From contig LS997564.1 in assembly GCA_000469685.2 (NCBI GenBank), forward strand, positions 34,180,151-34,244,150: a DNA stretch of 64,000 nt. Reading direction: 5' to 3'. Source of the DNA: Haemonchus contortus. Lineage: Eukaryota; Nematoda; Chromadorea; Rhabditida; Trichostrongylidae. The notes beneath the pieces were generated by a model. That model did no database searches and had not been told where the DNA came from. It saw only the letters and a list, made by a program, of their open reading frames with translations. Shown piece by piece: positions 24,891-37,600 of the stretch (position 1 is the first letter of the stretch; each line of letters begins with the position of its first letter). A program made the translations under genes and the position numbers.

Positions 24891-26937
24891 TTTTTTTACT
24901 CAAAACTTAGAATTTCTTACAAATTCCCAGCATCCTGAGTTCAGTTTCTTGAAATTCAGACTGATAGGAGGGAGATGAACCCACATTGTTCGATCAAAGG
25001 AGTTTCACTGGACAGTATTACGGGAGTCTCAGTGTTCCGACCGGTCAAAGCGGTCCTACTGCAGAAGTACCCAGTCAAACACCCCAATACCTCCGAGACC
25101 ATTTGTAAGATCCTCCACTTCAGGAGACAACAAAAAACTCTACTACCTAGGATACCAAAATTCCTGCATTCCATCGGCGTGATTATTCCTCAGCTTCAAC
25201 GTTTTTTGTTTGCTACCTTAGCCTGGCCATTGTTATATTCCGGTCTACCGTTCTATGTGAATAGCTTCCAATAGGTTTGCCGTCATTTGGCAGGTTCTTC
25301 AACGACTTATAGCCCATAAACGAGTAATGGCCCGTTTTTATGAAAACTCCACCTACCAGTACACGCCTAGGGATTGCCAGATTAACAGCCACATCGCCCT
25401 GCGGACCTTAAGCGGGTCCTGCTCCGGACGAGTATGAGAGATGTAAGTTCCCTTAGTATTATTCGATTACATTAGGATTCCAGGTGTAGGGTTTACTTCT
25501 ATGAAAGCTCTACTAATGGCTTTTTACTTCTACAGTGATCTGACTGAGGTTATGTTATGGTCCGAAGAAGAATCTGTGTTCTATCTCCACGATGACCTAA
25601 GGGCCGATACTGTAGTCCGTATTTAGCCTTCCAAAGTGCCTCCCGGACTGAAGAGTTTGTTATAGATAGGAGTAACTGACGTCCCTCTTGAGAGATGCTA
25701 TTTTGGCCCCTGGGCCATCGTGGGGAGAAACTCACATTCTTCAAAACCTTCTGCCTGGAGAAGGTGGTAGCAGTTCTTTCAGGGCTGTTATCTCATTTCA
25801 GTCGAATCTAACTCTAGTATCCATTCTTATCGTGAGCTGGCTGTTTTATCGGAAAGTTCCTATTATGGCGAGTCCCCACGTCCTGAAAATCGACCCCGGA
25901 CATATGAATGGCCCTCTGCCTGTACTGTGGTTCATGGTCTCTCAAATTCATCGGGCTTTCTCCCAATGCGACTATCTTTCCTCTTTTGTGCCCACCTCCA
26001 CCTACCGCTTTCACCTACCGAACCCATCAAGCCTTGATGTAGATCAGAGTAACACAGGGTTCCCAATCCATGGCGCACTCTCATCTATACATTCAGATTC
26101 CTCGAACAGAGTCTTTATGGTGATTATAAATCTTCCCATGCAATAGCACCCATGGGTCATGTTTGGCTTTCATCGAGTTCCTGTTTTTCTTTTCTTGTGA
26201 TCATGCCTTTGCCTTTTTCAATTTTATCTTTGATTAAAAATTTCCTTTTTAAAATTCTCTCCTCGGAGAAGCGGAATTGAGTAAATGAATCCTCCTAGAC
26301 CTACCAGACGATTGACTTGATTGATATAGAACTAAAAACTTTTAATGAACAGCGTCTTAGTGGTGTTTGAGCTGGACGAGCCCCTCAATGGGGAATAATT
26401 GAGCGTCAAGCTGAATATAATGGGTAGTTCATAATTCCTCGTTCATACGTGAGCTCTGGAATGTTATGGAATGCCCTGTCAGTTTTGTTAGCTATTTACA
26501 TCATACACATTTATATTATGTTGTCATAATTCATAGATATGTCACATCTGATTGCTGAACGGCTTGAAGCCATGACAATAATGAGCTCTCTACACTCAGG
26601 CCGCATATACGTCTATCTTAGGATCAGAGTCGAGACGGGCAGGAGTTCCCTTCAGATCGCCTCGAAAAAATCTCTTCTCTACACAGAATTCCTTTTTCCG
26701 GGAGCTCAAAAGTGATAGGGATTCTATGAACTTTGGCAATTCATCAAGGTCAAGGAGGGAAACCGGAGGCTGGCAACCATCTAGGCCTGTTTACCACAAA
26801 GTTGAAGTTACGGCGCACTCCAGAATGTCTAGAATTCATCATCCTAGGTCATGTCCCTGAATTCCAAGCAGAATAGTTGAATTGAGTGATCGAAAGTGTT
26901 TTTTGCACTTTTATAAGAATCGATGAGCTTTGTCATC

Positions 26938-27197
26938 AATATCGCTTGTTGGATGCACCCCGCATTCAGGTTGCATTCAGAATAGTAGTGGCATTTGAAT
27001 GCGTATGTGGTATATACTTCGGCTGCGGTGACCAACTGATGTACAAAACAGTGCTTCTATACTCCCAAACAGGTCTGATACCATTTGAGGAACCTCGAAT
27101 TGATTTAAGGCCTCATCGGGCTGGATGAGATCTGGGATTCGATCCCCGAACCGAACGTGTGTGATAGTGCCCTACAGGCTACTGCTCCATCTCCGCC
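26938..27197 (-). repeat. tRNA-derived SINE-like element, full length
   Basis: The plus strand runs from gttggatgcaccccgcattc through gtggcatttgaatgcgtatg, cccaaacaggtctgatacca and gggattcgatccccg (B-box complement) to ctccatctccgcc. Orientation and order agree with the reference copy at 10710-10979. Confidence 0.65.
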
Positions 27198-30100
27198 AGC
27201 ATTGGCGAGTAGTAACATAAAATAGACTATAACAGATGAAATTTCCAGAAAACAAATTTCCAGAAAGCCAAAATAAAATTCAGAAAGCCAAAAATTGCAG
27301 TTGAGTTATTCCAACTTATAACAGGGGGTCTTAATTTCGCATATTTAATCGTTAGCCCACCATTACGTGAAATAGGTATGGGAGAAAGTCTTCACACCTA
27401 CGTAGGGGAATCATTTTTCGAATTTGGAAAACACCTCTGAAATGACTGCTGGAAAGCCCTTCTGATGATATAAGATTTTTCATGAGTGGACCCTTCAACT
27501 CAGAATTTTTCCCCGGTAAACCTAATAATTCCGAGTAGTTATTGGCGTTTGGACCACCTGGCGATGCCATGGATAAACAACTCTTAAATAATGCCATTTT
27601 GGGCGAATTGTTTGGCACTTGTTGACTTGGGCCTCGCTCGGCTGTTTGTGCTTGTCCTAGGTAAGTGGCCTGCAGTTCTGGCTAAAGCTCCCAATTATGC
27701 ATCCAGTCAGTTAGTGATTTGAAATCCGATTAGCCACGCTTCAAATGAAACCACTTCCTGTCCGAGCAAACTCGGACGAAGGGCTTTCTTGGAATGAAAC
27801 CTCATCCAAGTTTCAAGCAGCACAGATTAAGCCTGCAACACAACTGTTGTCGACATGAGCCGCGAACTCCTTCTCTGCAGTTAACGGACCGCGCGCGTCG
27901 TCATGGTGAAGTCGTCTGCGGCAGAGGGAGTGGGCTACATCACGAACTATCGCCATCGGCGGTGAGAATCGATACCGCTTCCCTGCACACATCGTTTCTC
28001 TCCTTTGTCAAGCCATCTGTTTTTTTTTTTTCTACTTAGCTTTGTCAGTGCATTGAAATGATGAGCTCAGCATTAAGCTAAATGGAGGCTTTGTTCGCTT
28101 GCTTTAGGACGAAACCGGGCAAGGATGAAGGACGAAGGGCTCTGAGGACGGGGAGTTCGTTTGATCTGTCCTGTGAGACTTAGGGTGATTTCCCTTTCCT
28201 CGCCAAGAAACAGTTTTTTTCTCTATTTCCTTTGTTTTTTTTTTGGACCGTTCCTCGAAACTTCAATGCTATAGATGAGTTGTTTACCTTTCTGGGATCC
28301 CAAGCTGGAAGGTAGCGGTCAAATGCTCGGAATGATTAATCTATAGCGATTTCTGGACTCAAAAATGAAACGATTGAAGGGCAGACTTCAAATTCGCCCA
28401 AACGTGGTTTTGCCCGGATTCTCAGAGGAACTTAAACTGACAATCAAGTGAAATCAAATCCGGTCGATCTGTGAACGAAATTAAATTGTTGCTCGCCTTC
28501 TATTGGGCCTGTCCTGCACCGACTGGCCCCCAAAGGGACTGCTTACTTTTTAGGCTGGGAATCCGTGCACCTACGGGGCCTTTATTGAGGTTTGCGCAGA
28601 AAAGTTGCTCTGTTCACAGTAGTATTTGTAGTTTCATGATTGGAGTTACCGCTCCTCCCAGGAGGACAAAAATGAGGATCAAGTTTAAATCGAATTAAAT
28701 TTTTCCCAAAGGGGTACGATAAAAATTAATGCAATAATGCATACCACTCCATATTGTTTTCTTCTGGAAGGGAGGCCACTTATGCAGAAAGGTGGTTTTT
28801 TCTCAAAGTAATTTGTCATTCTTCACAAGGTGAGGATCAGTCATTTAGGTGAGCACCGGAAAAATCGGAAGCGTGCATTTCTATCGTTACCGTGCTTGTG
28901 ACATGTAGCATAATTATTCTGCCAAAACTCCAATGCACACTCCACCCTAGACGACTGAAAAACCCCTTTTTCGCCTCAGATGCTGGGACTCGTTGATCTC
29001 CTGTGTGAATCTCTCTTCGTGGATCGGTCCCGCCGTTCTGAAACTCGTTAAAAAACTTGAAAAATCGTTAAAACCATATATTTTTTGGATAGCCAAATTC
29101 ACTACTACTGCCACAAATATGAGTGCTGTTGATTTCCTTTCGATTGTATGGCTCTAATGAATTCATGGTTTTGATGATTTTTTGACTATTTTTGAAAAAA
29201 AAAACCTTGAACGTTTCTGAAAATCCTGAAAATTATGAATGCGCTCTTAACTAATTTATTGCACAGCGAGCGAAGGTTCTCGATCTATCGATAAGGTTGA
29301 TAATTTTTGTTGCGGGATGCGCCGTGTATTCAACACTTACAGAGTGAAGTAGTAGCTTCGCTTGCCAAATATGGTTCTCATGCCAGATGATCTCAAAGTT
29401 CAAGGTGGGGCATAAATGTGCCAGCAGCTTATCTCTATCCAAGAATCTTCACTGAAACTGACTCGCGGAATAGAAGATTCCTTTGGGTGTATGGCTGTAT
29501 ACTAGTCCCTTGCGATGTCCTCGATGGCAACTCGTGACCGTCTTCTGAGTACGTTTCATAGGTGGGAACCTTTTGGGATCGTTTGACGTACACCGAAATA
29601 GTGTAGTGTAATGTTCCTCTCATGTTGATGACTTATCTGACACTCGATGTTCGTAGCCTTCAAGGGCCTGATGGCGACCCGTCATGCTTGAAGCAGACCG
29701 ACTCCTAAATAGGTAGCCCGAACTTCAAACAAATTTGGGATTAAAACAGCGTGCTGGTCACAGTCGCAATACTGTGTGAGCTTTGATAGTAACAAACGAC
29801 ACACCTGACGTCACCACCTAGTAATTGTGCGTGGGCGACCGGTACGTCCCACTTGCTTCATTTCCTCTGAAGTTGAGCAGGCACTTGGGTTCATGAAAAC
29901 GACGTGGTTACGGCGTTGTTGAGCCTTAATGATCGCTTAAAATTTGTAGAACTTACAATTAGTTGCGTTTATTAGGGTGTTCGCAAATCATCTGTCAAAA
30001 ATTTCACAAAAAATCCAACTTTTTCTGAATGTCCTGGAAATTTCCCCAAAAAAAGAGAAAAAGCTGAACTGATGGAATGAACTATGCACAGAACCGCTCA

Positions 30101-31630
30101 GAAGGGGCTCTACAGCAAAAAAAACTGACTGACACAAATTTCGGTGGGCTTGAGTCGCACAGCGGATGGAGACCTCATGAAGACCTGCGCGTTGCACATA
30201 GGTAGACAGCTTGGCTACTAAGGATTGAACAAGCAAGGTAGTGGGAGCCACATATATCATGCGCATACAAGTGGGTAATTCCCTTATGTAGCAACTCCAT
30301 GGAAACTTCCAGAATATTCCAGAAAAAAGAATGTAGACCGTTAGGAACTTCTCGGCGAGTGGCGGTACTCCACGATGAATTCCTACGGCAGGCGATTCTT
30401 CAGCGACTATCGTATTTCCAGGGTGAGTTTAAACTTTTCCCTGTGCGCGGTCCTGTGGGGTGAGCGTGACGCGATTTTCGGGAATAAGTACCCGTACCGC
30501 TCTCATGATTTCGAGAGATGCGAATTCGTCGACGCATCAGTCAACATAAATGGCCCACTATAAAAAAGGTGTTCGACGTGGAAGCATTGAATACTCATGA
30601 GCTTTTCAATAGGTTTTTTTCTGAACTAGTTCCACTTTTTCCCCATGCGCTTTCACTCGTTTTCATCGAACTTCCCCGCTGGCGTTTCTGCTTTCTACTG
30701 ATAATTAAAATTCTACACAGCAATCAACAAAGTTTTTGCAATGCTCGTTTGTTCAGCCCGTTGCCAGGCTCTGCTTAATTTTCGCGATTGTTTTTCTTGT
30801 AAAACCAAAAAAGAAGTTTTCCGATGAGAACCAATGTTCCTACTGATTGAATTACACAGTCATCGATTTTCCTCTTTAATCTCTTTTGCCATCATTCAAG
30901 CTTGTAGTGGCGTTCATATTCTATTAACTCTGAAGCCTTTCGAATAGGGATGCGCCATGCATTTGAAATCATCGGTCCGAGGCCGTGATGGTGTTTAATT
31001 GCCTTTTTGGCACGGTGGTTCACCAAGGTGGTGAATAGTTGGTTAAAGATGATGCGTAGGTAACGGTGCTGTGAGAAATCTACAGGCGACCTCGGGAAGA
31101 TGCGATCCCTGGTTGACTCGGGCGGGATTGGACCCAAGGATCTCGCGGACTGTAACGACAGTTTTTACCGTTACCCTCCCATCGCTTCAGATTTCATAAT
31201 CAGGCCTCGCTCGAGAGTGAAAATAGGCTTTCCCCCGAAAGTTCTGAACTCTTGAGCTCCCAAACTAAAGAAAAAAGATGTATGGGTAAATACTCGGCTT
31301 CAATCGGCCGAAGAGAAAAGTACTGCATCACAGTTGCGCTCCTTTTTCACCTTTAGAGGTCTTTTCAAAATTAATTACAGAATCTATGCGGAGATGTTCA
31401 TATGTATTACGGCTCAATACTCCAAGGCTTAAGATTAGGCTCATCATTCCCTCCTTTTTCATCGCTTTCTCTTACTCTTTCTATCATTTTTTCTCTATTT
31501 TGTGCTTCTTTTCCTTTTCACCACTCTTTACTGTCAAAAAAAGCCGCCAGGTAATTTGCCAGATAGCAGTTTTTGTCTGTATTTGCGGAATACTTGTGCT
31601 CCCGTGACCGTGTTCTGTCAATATCCAACG
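27198..31630. other. Gene-free stretch upstream of mapk-15
   Basis: No convincing gene. A SINE-like remnant lies at about 30945-31185 (a gggatgcgccatgcatttga start block; the head is poorly preserved). The promoter region of mapk-15 must lie in the last part, but I see no specific element such as a palindromic RFX-type X-box that I could defend. Confidence 0.4.
30945..31185 (-). repeat. Diverged SINE-like remnant
   Basis: Shares the terminal block (gggatgcgccatgcatttga) and a head-like end (gggattggaccca) with the family. The interior differs strongly. It could be a related family rather than a decayed member. Confidence 0.3.
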
Positions 31631-31646
31631 TTTTCAGGCGGGTATT
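31631..31646 (+). promoter_or_regulatory. Possible trans-splice acceptor before the mapk-15 ATG
   Basis: TTTTCAG at 31631-31637 lies nine bases before the ATG at 31647. A strong acceptor without an obvious upstream coding exon is the usual arrangement for spliced-leader addition in nematodes. It could instead join an untranslated first exon. Confidence 0.4.
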
Positions 31647-34600
31647 ATGACGGAAGACGTGGATGGCCACGTCTTAGACAAATATGAATTGCAAAAACGG
31701 CTTGGTAAAGGAGCTTACGGTATCGTTTGGAAAGCAATCGACCGTCGAACAAAAGACGTTGTCGCTCTGAAGAAGGTGAGCCGATTGATCTTAGCCTTAT
31801 ACCTTTCAAGAATCAAATCCCAAATCAAATTTGTTTGATTCGTCCATCATTCTTATGAAATTCTATTCTCGATTATTTTCTAATCGGCTAAGCTATATTT
31901 TGTACGTCTGATTTAACTTGATCAATTTTTTTCGCAAATCTTGAATTTCGCTCAAAATTTCTAAATAATTCCATAAAAATGAGTGTGCTCTTTAATTGTC
32001 CCAAGTTTCTACGACAAGGATCATCAAACATACGAAATTGCGTTGCGGTAATTTTGGGCCATTTAGAATACTTTCCGATTTTCGGTATTGAATTCCGACT
32101 TCCGGAGATCGTAAGGAAACAGTGAAGTACTGAATTTTCCGGAGAACCCTTGCAGTCTTTACCACCGTAGTGATCGCCTCCCCTCTTGCTCCTACAAAAA
32201 TCTCATTATCTTGGTTCCATATTTAGCGAAAAGATGTAGGAAAGGCGAGAATTGTTCCTCTTCCCGTCACTACCCTTACCTACGTATGCTACCTACCTCT
32301 ACTAATTACCTACGCATGCTCGACTTCTTTGTTCTTTTTTCTGATTTTGAATATTGATGTTTTGATAGTTATTTCTTCCTGCCATTTACTTCACTATCCT
32401 GTTTACCACCTTCTGAGAGGCCAATTTTTGAGCTTAGGGTGAATCTTTAACGGTTATTTTAGAATATCTGATATCACAACCTATGAACTTCTTCAAAAAA
32501 CTATTAAATATCAAACTTCGGCTCGATAATGTGGAATTTTCATGTTTAAAGATAGTAGAATACCCCTAGTTTAGGTGCTCTTCGGTAAACTTGCACATTT
32601 CCATTATAGAAAAAAAAAGTCAGAAGTTGTGCATATTAAAACGAAGTTTCGACAGGACGAGCGGAAATCGAGTTAAACATATGAGCCCAAACTCATTTCA
32701 TTCTAATAAGTTTTTGGTCAAACCCACATGTGCTTGATCTGTCCAATGCCTCTCATTCTGTAAACAGGGTTCTTCTTCAGGCAGAATATTCTGGAGGAAA
32801 TTACGTTGATTAAAATGCATTGAATTTCACCCGAGGTAGAAAGGGAACGCAGTAATCATAATCTCTCTATAGATATTGCCTTTGGGCATTCTTATGCCAT
32901 ATTATTTGATAATATTTTATAATATTATATTGGGAAATTCGTAGTGAAGTTGTGCCGGCTATTAGTGCAAGGCTTTGTTGTTGGATTTGGCTGTTGTCGT
33001 TTGGCACGGTTCCTCCCATCGTGCCGCCCATCCGACATGGTTTGTGAAAAGGACAACTCGTACAGATGATGCAATATCCTGACCATGCTAATTGGTGCAA
33101 ATATTAGACAGAATACAAGTAGGCGTCATTGATCGGGTGTATATCAGGTAGATGGGCAGTGGGTTGGCCGATTAGCATGGTTAGTAGAGTGAATCGCCTG
33201 GACGAGTTGACCAGCTCAGAGACAGCGTCAAATGGGCGGCGCGATGCGAGTGGCCGCGCCAAACCACCGCCTCCCCTTCCCACTGAGTAGAATTGTCATA
33301 GACATGTTTGGACACATTTATGGCAATCTTACGTGTTTCAACATGTTTCAATTTTCTGCCACGTTATATTCTGGACTAAACCTACACATTGTACGGAGCA
33401 TAACCATTACTTATTGACAGTATACTCATGCCTTTGGCTATGAACACAGAAACAGCAATTTATCAAAGAGCATGCACTTTCTTTTTTTTCTTTTTTAAAA
33501 ATCAAATGGGGCATTGAGAGTAGGTAGAGGGTTCTAACGGTCGCCGCTGCTAATGTCTTCAAAAATTTTTGGATGGCTAAAGTAGCCGTCACTGTTGAAG
33601 TCATCCGCGAAGGCGTATGACATATAGGAAAGAGGCGTGGACAAAATCCATATCGTGCACGCTCTTTGGTGGACAACGTCTAGAGTTTGGCATACGTTTT
33701 ATGCCTAATTTGGGAGTTCCTTGTCCTTTTTTTCCAAAATTCTACGTGAGTTCTGATTATGAGGTTATAAACCTTCAGCTCAACAAATCATCGGTTCCCC
33801 TCGGCCGAGAGCACAGGCAGAGATAATAGTCAAGCTCGTCGTTCCTTTTTTTTTTGATTTCCCTCTCCATAGAGATCTAGGTACTCGTAGATTTGCAGAT
33901 TAATCTAGGAAAGGTTTGAGGCAAACGATTTTTGATACTGCCAAGAAAAGAGGGCAAAAGAATTCGAGCTATTCAAAGCAGGTATCGACGGGCAGATGCA
34001 TTACTATCGCTTTTCCTCGGGCACACTTTTCATCGACAAAACCGAACAGCCATTTTGCCTGTCGAAAACTGGACCTAATGTCTCTGCTTGGGCAAACAAC
34101 CGGAATGCGTAAGACTTCTATTTATTGACTGCAATATTTTTGACCGGTCAAGGATGGCTCCACCTTCCGAATTCCGATTTCCGCAATTCCGATTTTTGTC
34201 GAGTTTTGATCCATATTCATTTTCGAATTTTATCACTGTACATATTACATATGAACACTTCGGAATGAATTTCAGCCATTTCCGGCTTGCCAGTATGTTA
34301 GAGATTAGGCAGAACCCGTCACATGTACGGACCAGAATCTTTACCTAATACGGTAGCTGGGGTGGAATGTAACGAATAAATATTTTGGTTGCGTGAACAC
34401 ACCCTTTGAAAATGAGTCATAGGATTCAATTTTTGGACAGCTCTACCATAAGAGCTGATACCGAAGTCACTTGACAGATGGAGGCCATCTCACAAGTTCC
34501 CCAAACTGAGTGAAGACAGTTGGGGCTGTTTTCTAGGGTTTGAAAAGGATCAGAGTTTACTTACACCACCGTATTACCTACAAGTATGCTCTGTCGCTTT

Positions 34601-37600
34601 TTGGAAAAACCCCGATTCTCCATAAATTTCTTGTTAGGTTGATTTTTCAAATCGTAAGGAAAATAGCCTGACCCGATGCTTCTGGTGGATGACTTAACGA
34701 ACAAAGCTTTATTCGCCCGTATACGAAAATTTAAATTGAATAGAAACGGCCGAGATTTTTTGGGCAGCCATAGGGAGTGATAAGAGGTAGGTGGGAATCA
34801 TTCCCAATTGGGCAAGTGGCCAAGTGGGAATGTAATACAATTTAATGTCTTGAAGGGGACCGCATTGTTTATCGAATTCTTACTACAATCATTTTTCAAT
34901 ATTTATTTTAGCTTATTCTTCTTATATGCTCTTCTATAGATTTTCAAATTGCTCGTTGTATTTCGGTATGTTGTGTACTAGCCGGATCCCGCCGCATATA
35001 CGGATCAAAGTCATTACTTGTTACTATGGTGGTCTAACACGACATAGAGAAACTTGCTCAAAAATGTGGTTTTCATAACAGTAATGATCTGTGTGTGTAA
35101 TTTTTGGACAGCCGCGAAGGCTGGTGAAGATGTAGGTTGGTGGTTTCGGGATGTTTCATGGAATTCCCATACTGAACTGCCATGCGGGAGTGTTCATTGC
35201 TATCTGGAAAGATCGCTTTGGATCTTTCGCTTTCCGCATTCCGTTTTTCTCACGTGCAGTCGTCATTCACAGTTTATTCACGCTCATATTACTTAACCCA
35301 TTGGCGACCGCGCTATTATATTGTCCTTACATTATCTCTTATAACTGTAGTTGGGAATGAATGATTCTTGGACCACAATGCCTCAAGACTCTCTAGAAGG
35401 CTGTGAGCTCAGCTGATACTTGAAAACATGAAAAAATTATAAGAACACCTGATAAATAATATAAATACTTCAGGAGCACGAAATGGTGTGGCCCGCCGGC
35501 GGGCCACGGGGTCGTCAATGGGTTAAAGGCACAGTTCACCATATAGAGTCTTTACGAGATTTCCCGATAGGATGAATTCAAGGCCCCCTCGTATACCATA
35601 TGTGGCGCTGTCAGCGGAAACGGCTTAGATGAAGCGTTATGAAAGCCCAATGATTGTCCCGTGTATATCGCCGGACGAGTTTCATCGGCATCGTAGAGGC
35701 TGCTTCAAGACACAAAGGAACCCATGAGAAAGTTCAAACAACTTGTCATGTCCCATAACGACAGTGAAAGGCAGTTCTGTACAGTTCTGGCTTGATCTAG
35801 TCAGCTCTTTGCGCAATTACAATAATCTCTCGAATTCTCGTCGTCGTCGTGAAATCTCGTCCGAATACGCCATCCGTGTTATTCCCGTCATGGTGATCTC
35901 GTCCAAACTCTATTTTGCCAACTTTTGAGAAGCCTTATTTTTCTCGGAATCGGCAAATTTCCTCGCTTTCTTCTTCTTCACTAACGATGAGCTATTCCAA
36001 ATCTGCTTTTCGGAGGGAAGGGCACCTCAAAATCAACGTGAACTGCGCATTTAAGAAAATTTTCATTTGAAATCCCAAACATTTTCTGCTTTTCGGTATG
36101 TTTTATGCTGAAAAGAACCCGTCACATGTACGGATCAATGTCATTACATGTTAAATGAAGGGATTGAAGCTGCATGAAAAGAATGCAGAGCTATGGCAAG
36201 GTTTTTTTTTTGTGGTTTTTCTTTTGAAACGTGTTGAGGTTGCTGTCTTCAGAAATTTTTGGACAACCGTGAAGGTTGATAAGGTAAGAGTGGATGGTCG
36301 TGAATTACCCACGAGTCTCCCGTTGTGGGACTGCCATTTGGGGGTGTTAACTGATACCTGAAAAGGGACCGTTTTGCTCCCAAATTTCGATTCTCGTTTT
36401 TAAGGCTTTATTCAGGGTTTATTTGTGCTCATATTAGTCAAGAGAAGTTTCATTTGGATTCTTGAACATTTTCTGCTTTTCGAAATGTTGTATACTGAAG
36501 AGACGCCGTTACATGTACGGAGCAAGGTCATTACTTGTTACTGTAAGGAGGTGACACGACATAACACGGGGTTCACACACTATGACCTTTTTTCTATTTG
36601 TTTTTTCTACATTTTTTTTATTTATTTTTTCCAGGTCGTATTGAGAACCGTATCTTCGAAATTTTTGGACAACCGTAAAGGTTGATAGGGTACGAGTGGA
36701 TGACTGCGGACTACCCCATGGGTTTTCCATGCTGGAAAGTGCCGTATAGGAGTATTTAGTATCTGGAAAGGGGCCGCTTTGCCTTCCGAATTCCGATTTT
36801 CGTACTTTTAGTCTTTATTCAAAGTTTGGTTTAGCTCATATTACTCAAGAGAAGTTCTACTCGAGCTTCTAAACATTTTCTGCTTTTTAGTATGTTGTGA
36901 GTTAGACAAGTCTTGTTACATGTACGGAGCAAAGCCATTACTTGTTAGTGTAAGGAAAAGACGTGACGGAAACCGTGGGCCAACTATAGACAACTGTAGA
37001 CCTTTTTACTCGTTTTTCTTCTGAGTCGTGCTGTGGTTGCAGCGTGTACGGAATTTTTGAACAGCCATGAAGGCTGGTAAAGATGGGAGACGATGGTTGC
37101 GGATTGTCCCACGAGCTCCCATACAGGAAGCTACGGTTAGGAGTGTTTTCTGACATCCTTTATCGGTACGAATTGGAACGTAATTTGTTGTGAGTGGATA
37201 CGAAAGTTATTGACTGTAGGAACATTTCGACCTATCTTGTAGAAGATCATCCTAAAGCTGGACTGTGCCTCTTTCCGTTGTGCTATAGTAAGACCATAGA
37301 TTTCTTCCAATTTTTTCTCCTTTCGACATCAATCTGCGAAAATTGGTGGACTTCCCCGTCATTAAATGGGAAATGCTGAATCTCTCATTTCAGAAGTGAA
37401 AAACGCGATTTTTTTTTGGAGTTGTGAGGTGTTCGCAGCAGTTGGTATGGAGGCGCGCGGTCACGTAGCGCTTACCTCGAAAGTGCATCACACAACTCGA
37501 TCGCGTGGCTTGAGATAAGATTCGCTTTTCAGAAAACGCTTTCTCCCTTATATCACCTCTTTTGGCTTCCGAATAAGACATAAGACGATTGACAATTTTC

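Larger units (their letters stand above)
23046..26937. other. Gene-free stretch with SINE copies
   Basis: Apart from a SINE copy at 23660-23921 and a decayed SINE-like head near 24775-24890, I see no gene. The 152-codon frame at 25688-26146 has no domain, splice partners or conserved pattern I can name. Confidence 0.4.

Noticed and set aside
25688..26146. 152-codon plus-strand frame
   Set aside because: No domain or exon context; composition like the flanking noncoding DNA.
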